A stretch of 64,000 nucleotides of DNA, from contig CM055106.1 in the NCBI GenBank assembly GCA_029204225.1, positions 7,633,221 through 7,697,220 on the forward strand, given 5' to 3'. Shown in pieces: positions 21,641-32,072 of the stretch (position 1 is its first letter; each line of letters opens with the position of its first letter). The notes beneath the pieces are model-generated. The model did no database searches, was not told where the DNA came from, and worked only from the letters and a program-made list of their open reading frames with translations. The translations under genes were made by a program, and so were the position numbers. This stretch comes from Diphasiastrum complanatum. Its lineage: Eukaryota; Streptophyta; Lycopodiopsida; Lycopodiales; Lycopodiaceae.

Positions 21641-23270
21641 CTAATCCACTCCACACATCTCCGACACACATTCAGTCACCACCACATTCACCAACCCTCA
21701 TACCATAATCACCTCCTATCATCCCACAATCACCTGCCCCTGCATTTTCTCACACTCTAACATCTCCCCCAATTCCAGATTTTCTTCCATTCAATCTCAT
21801 GCCATATCCCAATTATACATGCACACTCCCTGACATTGGCCCTTGGGAGCAATTACCCCTAATAGCCCAAAAAGCAGTGTTGGTGAATGAGCTCCAGTTC
21901 AACCTCTTTGGCACCTTAGGAGGTCAATACACCATGAGGCAATTCGACGATGGAGCCCTGGCAGATCTTCAGAAAGAAAAGGCAAAGTTGGAGGCGGAAT
22001 GCAAGCAACAGTAGCAACAGATCCGGCTATAATCAACAACAACAAAAAAATGCTTAGCCACCTTCATAACCAACTCCAGTTGAAGATCTCCAACCACCAA
22101 ACTGCCATAACAAATCTTACAGCAGAACGGGACGAGGCCTTAGCAGATGCAAAAGCAGCACGTTTCGCTATGAAGGAACAACTGGAAATGGTAGATTTCA
22201 ATGATTTCACACCGCCAACTATTTCTGAGGGAACTCAAATCCCAATGGTGGCATATCAAAAGTTGGCACAAAAGTTAAAGGCCACGACGGAACAACATAC
22301 CAAGATGCAACAATCCTATACTGCTTCCGTCGAGGCCCTCAACCAACATATCGCCACCTTGGAGGAAAAATTGGACAACCTCAAGTGCAAGTAGCTCAAT
22401 CACCAACCAATCTTCAAGGCTCTGGTGGTACTGGCTCCCAATATCATCTCTTCCACTCTTTCGCTTCTAACCCCATCGACACCACTAACTTTCCCTTCAT
22501 CCAACACCAATTTTTTCTAGAATCTCAACGCATTGCTGAGTCTAACCTTTCACCACCTCTCTCCCCTCAACCTGATCTACAAATAGAACATCCCTTGGCA
22601 GCTGAAGCACCAACAATAAGGCAAGAATTATGCATACTGAACCTAGCAAGGATTTTCTTGCATCTCAGGAGTTTGCAAAGAAATATCAAACTACAAAGGA
22701 GCGAGGCGGCTATGTACTGCCAAACCTGGACCTTTGCAAAACCCATAAGGAAGCAGTCAAGCTCCTGGATCCTCAACCACTCTGGCGCCATCAGTTCTTC
22801 CTACCGTAACCATGGCATGGTATCTCGAAGCACCCGCCTACATGCACACCAATCCATACTATTATTCGGTAGCGCGGCGAGAACCGTTTCCTATCACCAA
22901 GGCAAAGAACAAGATCTTTTGGCCCAAACTCATAGGAGTGGATACCGGCAACCCAGCGGAGGACATGGTCACCAACTGCCGTGTCTTTTACCAAAAGCAC
23001 CATGGCAACTCTGATCGCAACGTATGGCGGATAATTGCGGCCTGGTGGCATTTTTGGCAGAGCTCAAAGGTTATTGGGATTGAGGGCTCTCACCAATAGC
23101 CATTGATATCAATAAACCCCTCCAAATGCAAAACGACCACATCAACATAGCACGGTTGTATTATCGGACAGCTCTCACCTCTGCACTACACATTGATATG
23201 TTAGAACTATGGAAAACCCATAACTTTCCCTAGGGTATGCTCGACTACTACAAGCCCAGGTCTTTCCTTA
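21640..23270 (+). pseudogene. Unknown reading frame: Pro-rich, coiled coil, conserved-looking C-terminus
   Basis: I do not recognise this protein. Following the best frame across shifts and stops gives a Pro/Ser/Thr/His-rich start (21640-21800). Next comes LPDIGPWEQLPLIAQKAVLV (about 21830-21890). A long coiled coil follows (about 21950-22390), with heptad-like KEKAKLEAE, LHNQLQLKISNHQTAITNLT and LNQHIATLEEKLDNL. After a second Pro/Ser-rich region come KKYQTTKERGGYVLPNLDL and EAVKLLDPQPLWRHQFFLP. Last is a Trp-rich domain with KNKIFWPKLIGVD, DMVTNCRVFYQKHHGNSDRN and VWRIIAAWWHFWQSSKVIGI. Breaks lie near 22012, 22392 and 22760, and after 23097. It stands downstream of an integrase fragment, the place where some gypsy elements carry an additional (env-position) frame. 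Confidence 0.45.
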
Positions 23271-24880
23271 ACAAACTATGATGGCAAATGATGGAGGGCA
23301 TCGGCAACAAGATTTACCAATCCTGACACCAACAATCTTGCCTCCATAAAGCTCAAAAGATCCAAGAAGAAAAAGCTTCGATTGGTGTGGGACCACCAAT
23401 CCAATAAGGAGGCAGATAATGTTAGCAACTGTGCAAACATAGTGAAAAATATAAAAAAGAAATAAAACTTCGTGGCATGTGTATTGTAAGACCACGTATG
23501 AGTAATTTCCAATAAACTTCTACTATGGCATATGTTTTGTAAGTCCATGAGTAGAAGCTTAAAAAAAATAAAATAGCTTAAACTTAGACTTAGAACTTAG
23601 ATTTAAGAAACTTAAGCTTAGAAAGATTCTAAGTTATCTTAAGTCCCAAATTAGAAACTCCTAAAGTTCTAAGTTCTAAGTTAGAACTTTTTAGAAGCCT
23701 TAGAATGGCTAGTTTAGAACTAATCCCATAAGTTAGTGGATGCTTATGGAAGGCCCTCATTGCTATAAGAGAAGAGGTATTTCTCATGTATGGAACAATT
23801 TTGAGATTAAGCTATCTTGCTCTCTATTTTGGAGAATTATCATTCTATTTCATTTGTGTTCCCTTTGGGAAATTGCATAGCTTGACAGAAGGTGCTCGGG
23901 CCTCCTCTTGCCTCCTTCTCATCAGTCTGTATTGTGGCATGTTTCTATTTGTTCCATGCTTAGTATTAGCCGCAATCTTATTTTTATTACCCCTTGGGTG
24001 TTGCGTAGGATTTAATTTAGTGATCTTGCTAGTTGGGAAGCCTTAGCAAGGTTTTTATTGTTTTTTCAATCTTGGCTAGTTGGGTAAGCCTTAGTCAAGT
24101 TAGTTTTTATTTCCGTTCCGATGGGAAGGCCTTGGTGCTCCCTTCCTTCTTGTTTATGTTTCACAATTGAAAGCTTTTTGTAGAACTTAGAAGGTGGACG
24201 ACCGGTCTACCACTATACTACGCAGGAATCCCTTCTTAGACCTAGCCACCATAGAAGAGTAGATTTACTTCCAACATCCCTCTAGAGTCATTTATCCAGC
24301 TCTATAGTTTTATTTGTGTTTCTACACAGTCTACAAAAATACACAAGAATTGCTTAACATGTGGCTTTGACAACGATGAACTATAGAAGGTGTCAAAGGC
24401 TGTTTCCGTCTATTATGAAGCTAATGACTTACCTGAGTTGGATTAGCAAGTAAATTTTCAAAAAGACCTAACTAGATGGATGACAACGCATTGTGGCTAA
24501 GCTCCAATTGCGACTTACGACCTGATTAGTTGTACTAATTGGATAAGCCTAAACAAAAGGTCAAGAATATGAGGATGATGAGTTCCTCTAGTATGTTGAT
24601 CCTCGCCATTTTGAGACAAACCCTAGATCTCGAAGGATGAAGTCACAAAAGGCCAAGAGTAAGCGAAGATCTAATTTAATCAACGGAACCTCTTGAGATA
24701 ACGTTGTTGTAGGCCAAATGGATTCAAAATTTCAAGGATCCACGTCTAGATTCCCTCTAACCGTGAGCGATCTAATAAAATAATGCATAGAATGGGACCT
24801 AGCAAAAGACGAAGCCCTATACATATTAGACATTGTCTTGTGGAACAAACGAGTTCAGGTAACCAAAGACCTGACCAATG
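23271..24880. other. Spacer, possibly LTR and leader of a gypsy relic
   Basis: Near 23473 and 23528 two short copies of GGCATRTGTWTTGTAAG stand in tandem. From 23570 to 23720 there is a run of AAGTTCTAAGTT/CTTAGA-type words. From 24020 to 24150 the phrase GGCTAGTTGGG(T)AAGCCTTAG(C/T)(C)AAG recurs. No TG/CA ends or primer site could be fixed. Frames such as 23786-24046 are hydrophobic but motif-free. The region separates the unknown frame from the next gypsy pol. Confidence 0.35.
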
Positions 24881-26125
24881 ACACCAACCAACTCAGCGTA
24901 GCTTACTACAAGAAAAGTTTCGATTATGTGATGGATGAAGTGGTTGTGGTCATGTCGAGAGCCAAGAGAGAGACAACATAGAGTACCTCCCCAGGGACCA
25001 ATGTATGTTGAAGGCAACAAATTACAAGATCTAAAGGCACTTCTTTGCAAGTATTGTGACTATTTCGCATGGAACTATGCTGAGTTGAAAGGCATATCAT
25101 TAGATGTAGTGGTGCATAGCATTCCATTGGTTGGCCATATTAGTCTACCCACACCACGCTCCGCTAATTCAAGAAGAATTGACTAAGCTTCTAGATGTAG
25201 GTTGCATCTATGAGATGGAACAACAAATTGGGTATCACCAATCATGGTGGTGCCTAAGAAAAGCGGTAAACTTAGAATCTATGTAAGTTACAAGAAGCTT
25301 AACATTGTTACCAACATGGACCATTTTCCTTAACCATTTATGGAAAATGTGTTAGAAAAGATAGCTAGAGCTAAAGCCTATTTTTGCCTTGATGGGTTTA
25401 ATAGCTATAATTAGGTGCAAATCGCTCTCAAAAATCAGCACAAAATCGCATTATGCACTAAGTGGGGAACGTATGCCTATAGAGTGATGCCATGTGGATT
25501 GTGCAACGCCCCTAGCACTTTTCAACAGGTGGTGAGTTATGCTGCCAAATATTTTTTACCAAAATTTCTTAAAATTTTCATTGATGACCTATGTGTGCAC
25601 TTCCCATAGGCCAAGCATATAGCCTACTTAGAAAAAGTGTTCATACAATGTCGATTATTTGGCATATCTCCAAACTCGGCCAAATGCCAATTCCTGGTCA
25701 TGCATGACATCGTATTAGGCCATATCATCTCAAGGCATGGTATTGCTACCAATGTAGACAAGATTAACATAATACTTGTGTTATCTGAATGTGGAACTAT
25801 TTGTGAAGTCTATATTTCTATGGGACACTACAAATGTTATCAAAGATTTGTTTTGAATTTTGCCAAACTGGCCCATTTAATCTATCAAATGACCATCCAA
25901 ACAAAATGGACAACTGAGGCTACTGAGGTTTTTCACAAACTCAAGAGAGTCTTAGTTACCGCCCCAATCCTACGTCCCCTAATTTGGACCGTAGAATTTC
26001 ACGTCCATACATATGCTTCCAAATATGCCATAGGGAGTGTCTTAACACAAATAGGGAAGTAAGGATTATTCAATTTATTTTTCCAATAGGTAGTTGATCC
26101 TATAGAGATGAACTACAACTAGATA
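24881..26125 (+). pseudogene. Ty3/gypsy reverse transcriptase and RNase H start
   Basis: In order, the plus strand shows the pre-RT segment YFAWNYAELKGISLDVVVHS, then VSPIMVVPKKSGKLRICVSY and RAKAYFCLDGFNSYN. TKWGTYAYRVMPCGLCNAPS and TFQQVV follow, then the active site FIDDLCV (about 25580), and KCQFLVMHDIVLGHIISRHG. The thumb/connection contains TKWTTEATEVFHKLKRVLVT, and RNase H begins HTYASKYAIGSVLTQ. The first RNase H aspartate has become tyrosine. Stops lie at about 25183, 25333, 25413, 25606 and 26059. The reading fades at a phrase like PIEMNYN (26100-26125), where an opposed integrase begins. Confidence 0.85.
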
Positions 26126-26134
26126 TGAAGATAA

Positions 26135-27055
26135 TAGGTGAGTGATGGTTTCATTTAGAAAATGGGTACCATGATCGCTCATGAGTTTGAGTGGACATCC
26201 AAAATGGAGAAGGATATTTGCATACATAAATTTAGCATATGCTTTTCTCACTGTTTTGACTTCAACCCATTTGGGGTGATATGTGGCTACGATGATATAT
26301 TGAGCTTGGGAACCTCACACAATCAGACATATAGGGCCAACATGTTCAATGCCCCATTTCTCAAATGGCACCTCAACCAAAGTGGGTTGTACACCATCCT
26401 ATCTTGCTCATGAATTCTATTAATCGTTGACACATGTCACACATCTTAACCTAATAATGAATATCCTTGAACATTGTGGGCCACAACAAGCCATGCTGTA
26501 CTATTTGTATCTTCAGCAACGAAGTGTCCTCTGCCCATTTCTTTGTGAGCGATAATCACTACTTGAGACGCCTCATGCGATAGGACGCGTCAATGTACGA
26601 TTCCATTGTTAAATTTATGATACAATTGTTCGGCTATTAATGTATAGGGAACAAATTTTATGATCAAACCTGCGTCATTCCACCTTAGTCATCTCTAGGG
26701 GAGGACATCCTGACATAAGATCTCCAAGATGTCAGCTGCCCATTTTGGGATGGCATCGACATCGAATAATATGACATTAGGAAGTTTGTCATCTACCCTT
26801 TTACTCTCATGTATGTTGTGTATCCATGAGAGATGATCGGCTAGATAGTGTTACTTGCCCTTACGAATGGCAATTTTAAAGTCAAACTCTTGGAGAAGCA
26901 ACAACCACCTAGTGTTATGTCCTGTGGTGTATGGTCTATTTAACAGATACAGTAGGACTTGGTGATCAGCGAAGAAGATGAAGAGATTGGACATGAGGTA
27001 ATGGTGGAATTTCTTCACGTTGTATACCATCGCTAGAACATCTACCCAATGGGCC
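26135..27055 (-). pseudogene. Ty3/gypsy RNase H and integrase, opposed fragment
   Basis: Read leftward from 27055, RNase H shows LAMVYNVKKFHHYL, ADHQVLLYLLNRPYTTGHNT, RWLLLLQEFDFKIAIRKGK and ADHLSW. The integrase zinc region follows (GRGHFVAED, CDMCQR, about 26410-26575). The catalytic core comes last: PFEKWGIEHVGP, YIIVATYHPKWVEVKTV and SDHGTHFLNETI (26140-26400). The core ends within ~20 bases of the end of the plus-strand RT/RNase H fragment, so two pol genes of one lineage are joined tail to tail. Stops and frameshifts are present. It was probably created by rearrangement between two copies. Confidence 0.85.
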
Positions 27056-27441
27056 TGGCTAACTTTGAATATCTATGTATCAACATGTCTAGAATAGTAC
27101 TCAATATAACAAAGAGGGCATGCACAAAGTCTTAGATCATCAGCGCATCATGCATAGCACAAACCAAGTGCTATGACATCCCTACTCACTTCATCAAACC
27201 CCAAGAGTAGTAGGTCACAAACATCTCCATTAGCTTTCATAATTCAATACAAAGACCAACATATTGATTTCCTATCACTTGTCTATAGGTGAAGAGCACA
27301 CCAAATTATGATGAAGGCTAGCACTAAAGAGCAAAGCCACTTGAACCTACGTCAACATGGGTCGACGAGTTTGAGTTATATACTAGATATAGTCCCTAAA
27401 CTGTATATCTTTGGATATTGGGCCAGTTACCATTAAGGGCA
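27056..27441. other. Spacer, nothing firmly recognised
   Basis: No motif-bearing frame is seen. The region could be further decayed pol of the minus-strand gypsy fragment on its left, upstream of its RNase H. Confidence 0.35.
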
Positions 27442-29501
27442 TGTCTTTATGAGACCCAGGTACCATATGCTGCCCTAATCTCTAGAAGGTTCCACTAAAG
27501 GCCTCTAGATAGCATATATAGGACTATCATTTAGACATTATTGATTTATTGATTATTTAGCTTATTGGTATTGCTTGGGCTCTTCGTGGGAGAACCCTTT
27601 GTTATTGTTTGTAGGGCTTTAGTCAATGATTACATCACATGCTCTCGGGCATTCTTCATGGGAGATTGCTTGATTGTGTCTATTATAGTCATGTATGCTT
27701 CATTGATACAATATCCATAGATTGCATCTATAATTTGGTATCAAAGCACTTTCCTTCCTTGGTGGGAGTGCTAGATTCTTTCCACACTTTGCAAATCTCC
27801 ATTTTTTCCATGCTTGACAAATCTCCATTTTTTCTTGCGAATAATTTAAACACATTTATCAGAAGCTCTTTCAGTAGACTTGGCAAAAAAAAGAGAATTA
27901 TAGATCATTTTCAGTGGCAATTTTAGCAACCGCTATCTTTTCTAGCAAATTTTTTGACGAATTTTCCGCAATAGTTATTGTACTTTCTGGCACCCTATTT
28001 CGAGGATATGTTGACACTTTTTCGTCATCATTTGTTTTATGGCTTTTGACAATCTTGTGGAGGCTCCATCATAGGTTCTTTTTTACTTCATTTGCTAGTT
28101 TTTCAAAGTAGTACCTACCGTTCTTGCTAGTGCCTTGTTTGGAGTTGATTTTGACACATATTTCATCAACAATTGTTTGTTGGTTATTGGCCTACATTCT
28201 AGCCATTGCATTGCCTCTTTGCTACCGTAGTTTGAGCTACCTTGCTAATTTTTGGGGGCAACATAGCCACCTATTTCCAACAACCTACTTGGAGCTTATT
28301 TCGTTACTTGGTGCTCTATTTGGTGGTCATTTTGGCGGCTTATGCACCACCTATCAGGTGTTATCGTGGTCCTTGGCATTGCATAGAGCCCTCCCAAAAG
28401 GTTTGTGCTTTTTCCCATAGTTTCTTGTTTTATGATCACTTATCTTCATTGGTTCTTCGTTTTATTTTGATTAATTAATCCCCAAAAGAAAAACATTCAG
28501 GTTAGTTTCTTTTCTACTCCGTTTCGTTCTATAAATAAACCAATAAATAAATAAAACAAATCTTGTGTTCTTCTCACATGTTTTACGTACTTTTTTAGTT
28601 TTGTTGAGTGCCCGTGAAATTATATCGATTATTTTGAGCTACTTTTGTTTTTCGCCTTACTTGATTCACGTTTTCCTCTAAGGTGGTCTTGCTTATTCTA
28701 AGTGGCATACATATGTTCATTCTCATTCGTCTATCTCTAAGTGGCATGTCTTTCGTCTACTTGCGTTATCCAATGATGATGCACTTCCTTTTGAGAGTCC
28801 TATACATGAGAGCAGTGCCAAAGATATTGAGAGTGACAATAATGAGCATCCTGCCAAGTCAATTTTTTAATCACCTTATGAGCTTCCTTTTGCAAGCGAG
28901 GTTGAGAGGATGAGAGAGTGAGTATCACACAGTGAGAGAGTCACTATCACTATCACTGAGAAAGTCATAGTATCACACAGTGCGAGAGATTCACATGAGA
29001 TATTGTCACACATCACATTTGAGTCGCATATCTAGATTGTTGATATTGCATGCTATGAAATCGACTCACATTAACAGATACAGGTTAACGTTATTGTTGC
29101 TGATACTAAGTATCTTGGTGTTGACCCACATCGCCTTGATGTTAATGCTACAAATTGTGCTCATTGTTCCAATTCTAACATACGAGATCATTTGTGCATT
29201 GTTTCAATGCTTTCAACGGATTCCATATTGCTCTGTTAATAAAACTTGTTTATACTACATGTCTATACGAGGTTCTTCCCTAGATAGTCTACATAACGTT
29301 ATCATTTAAACATTTAGTGATTGATTATTCAGCTTATTGGTAATGCTTGGGCTCTTCATGAGAGAACCCTTTGCTATTGTAGAGCTTTAGTCATTGATTC
29401 TATTAGATGCTCTTCGTCATCCTTCGTGGGAGATTGCTTGATTTTGTCTATTATAGTCATGTATGCCTCATTGATACAATATTCATAGATTGTCTCTATA
29501 A
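27442..29501 (+). mobile_element. Small non-autonomous LTR element (~2.06 kb)
   Basis: Two direct repeats flank ~1.5 kb: 27442-27733 and 29260-29501. They share CTTATTGGTA(T/A)TGCTTGGGC, GGGAGATTGCTTGATT and TCTATTATAGTCATGTATGC, and are roughly 85-90% alike over their last 170 bases. The 5' copy is followed by a primer-site-like TGGTATCAAAGC. No gag, protease, RT or integrase motif was found inside. Frames there (for example 28124-28420) are hydrophobic and motif-free. The terminal dinucleotides are not a clean TG/CA on the right, and no target duplication was found. Confidence 0.65.
27736..27747 (+). promoter_or_regulatory. Primer-binding site of the small LTR element
   Basis: TGGTATCAAAGC differs by one base from the usual tRNA-iMet site. 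It begins two bases after the inferred LTR end. Confidence 0.75.
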
Positions 29502-30338
29502 CTGTGTGCACAAGCAACAATCTAGGTACATACTTGAATATCTTGTCTCTTGCCATCAAAACGTATAATCCCCAATAAATGTGTCCTCACCCTTCTGAGA
29601 GAGCCAGAATGTGGTCTATTTGCAATGCAAGCATCGCCATCTACTGCTCTTGATCAAAACAAAATGGATAACGTCTCTCATCGACAACCACAAGCATGTA
29701 GAAGCCTAAATAATAACAAGGCAAGATCAGACTCTTTGCACCAATATTACATGAGCTGAAATATGAGGAGAGCAATTCATAGCATTCTTCCTAACAGTGC
29801 TACCACAAGCCATACCAACAAAAATGCTTTCAATGGATCTTTGTAGTACCTCCATTTCATACAATAAGAAAACTATGAATTCTCCTGAAATTATTGCTCT
29901 GCTTTTTTTCTCTAAATTTTTCAAATTGTTAGCTTCTAATCACAATCTCTTTTCAGATAGTTACAAAGAAATAGAGCCCTCCCATGCTCAACTTGGTGCA
30001 TCTTGAACAGAGGAGAGCCCCTACAAGAGGAGTGCAAATAATAGGGCCCAAACAAGCCTTTTTGAAACCTTTAAAAACATGTCATGTTTGCGGTCCACAA
30101 TGTTGAACATTGAGGCCCCAAAATATTGCCTTATGGCAATTTTAGCTTTGAACCAGAAATCTCATGAAGAGCAAAGTTTTCTTTTACTTTTTGTAACAAA
30201 GGTCAAAATTCTAATTAGCTTACCGCCAGATGCTTTTGAGGTAATCATGCTACATACGAGATATTTATATCAAAACTAAGTACTATTTCCAGCCTACAGG
30301 GAGATAACAAAGTTCTTTGGCCAGTATTAACATACAAG
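29502..30338. other. Spacer, nothing recognised
   Basis: Short frames on both strands carry no recognisable motif. There is no repeat structure worth noting. Confidence 0.45.
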
Positions 30339-30646
30339 TATCATAGTTGCCCAGAAATGCGTTTCTGGAGAAAAACGTTTCTAGAAACGCGTTTCTGGAT
30401 CCAGAATCGCTGGAAAAAAATCAGAAACAGGTCTTTAAAAAATCATAGGGATTGACAGAATCCAACAAGGATTGCTGCACCTAAACTGGACCACACTGTA
30501 ACCGAAACACTCGGCAACCTACATAAATGCAATGCCCTTGATTAGAGCGTTAATTTGATACCCATATTGCCCACAAAAAATTTAATTTTTTTTTTTTTAA
30601 ATGTTTCTGAGAAACGCATTTCTAGAAACGCCGTGCATCTATGACA
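30339..30646. mobile_element. MITE-like element, ~308 bp
   Basis: The left end reads TATCATAGTTGC, then AGAAATGCGTTTCT. The complement of the right end reads TGTCATAGATGC, then AGAAATGCGTTTCT, giving imperfect terminal inverted repeats of about 30-37 bases. Inside each end are further palindromes of the type CGTTTCTAGAAACG. The centre is AT-rich with a poly-T run. No coding capacity exists. No clear target-site duplication is visible, so the superfamily stays open. Confidence 0.6.
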
Positions 30647-32072
30647 CGTATCACCCTGACAAGAAAAATGATAAGTGATAACACTCAAAAATGGAACATT
30701 ACTTGGAAGCTAGCAGCTTTCATCATAACAGATAAAAAGAGACCTTAAATTTAGCAAAAGCTGGAGAGTGAAATAATGGCCAGGTGGCCTTTAAAGGAGG
30801 GGATCTTCATTGAGTGGGACCTAGGTCCCATGGTTGAAAAAATGCTTTTAGATTCCTACATCTAGTTTCAGTCTTTAAGATGCGATTATGAAATTTTATA
30901 TCAAGCCCAAAAAGATAACTTTTTCTGCTCTAAAGAGCTTAGTAACATCTGTCTATTGGATTAGACCTTAGGGTTTAGCTGCATAAGCCAAAATGCAGGC
31001 TGTTACCATCACCTATCCAATGCCACAGCAAACTTGAATCTTCACTGGAATTTCAAGTTGATGTGCTTACAACTGGCAATGAATCTTAAGCTCCTACTTT
31101 CTATTATAGTGGCCCCTGGAAGCGTATTCATATAAGTAATATCACCTTTTTACACCTGGTCAAAGAGCAGTGACATGGACTCAGCTCACTCTCAAAGACA
31201 ATTGACTTGGGCGCATCCCAAGCTGTTCACTCTGTAAGGCCATTTCGCAACCACCAGTAAATCAAATCTGGCTGAATGGCCAACCTGAAACACAGCAACA
31301 AAAAATGCACAGCAAAAAAACAAATCAAATGTCCAGACTACCTCGAACATGGGTCGCTTCGAATATCGTTTTCATACTTATTCGTACAGGTGCTTTGTAG
31401 CAGGCCAACTACAAAATTTACAGTATTCATTCGAGTTCCAAGCCAAAGCTGGTGAAAGCTTTATAGCGCACAGCGGCATCCTGCAAAAAGGGTAAAGCAG
31501 AATAGGTAAACCCTTAACAACTTGCAGAGCTCCATTGGTTATGCAGCAGTGCTTCTAGTCTGAGTTAAAGCATGGACCATGTTATGATAAATTTCTAATC
31601 TATGAAAGAAGCAAAAAAAAAATCTGAAAATTCTTACATTGATTGTGCATCTGACCGACCCAAGGACCCACGTTTCATAGCTTTTCTTCCATAATCCACC
31701 CATTCCAGCCCTTGTCCCTCCCCCATGGAACACTGATTTAAAACCCAAAGGGGATGGCGGTATCAACTTGGCAAAAAGCCAACTTCCCACAGTCAAACCG
31801 GAGCTTTCACTAAAATAGACAGATCTAGAAGCTGATTTGCTGTTGTCACTTACTGCAACTTGATCGGGAAGTTATGATGCAATTTGCTGCACGTCAATTG
31901 GGATATTCTGTAAAAACCCAATAAAAAATCACTCACGAAGGGCATCTTTGCAATTGCATTGCAGACAAAATTTTCAATTAGCACCAAGGCAGATAAAATT
32001 GTCAAGAATAAGCTCTACTAGTAGACGCACACTCACTGCTATAACTGGATCTGACTGTACAATTTTTGCAGG
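30647..32072. other. Intergenic region downstream of the PPR gene
   Basis: No second gene is supported. The part nearest 32073 should include the 3' untranslated region of the PPR transcript. An 85-codon minus-strand frame at 31539-31796 has no motif and lies in the same direction, so it could be transcribed 3' sequence. Confidence 0.45.

Noticed and set aside
27639-28478. Hydrophobic frames in the small LTR element as an envelope-like gene
   Set aside because: The frames are short, overlap in different phases and follow a T-rich composition. No signal peptide or fusion-like motif is convincing.
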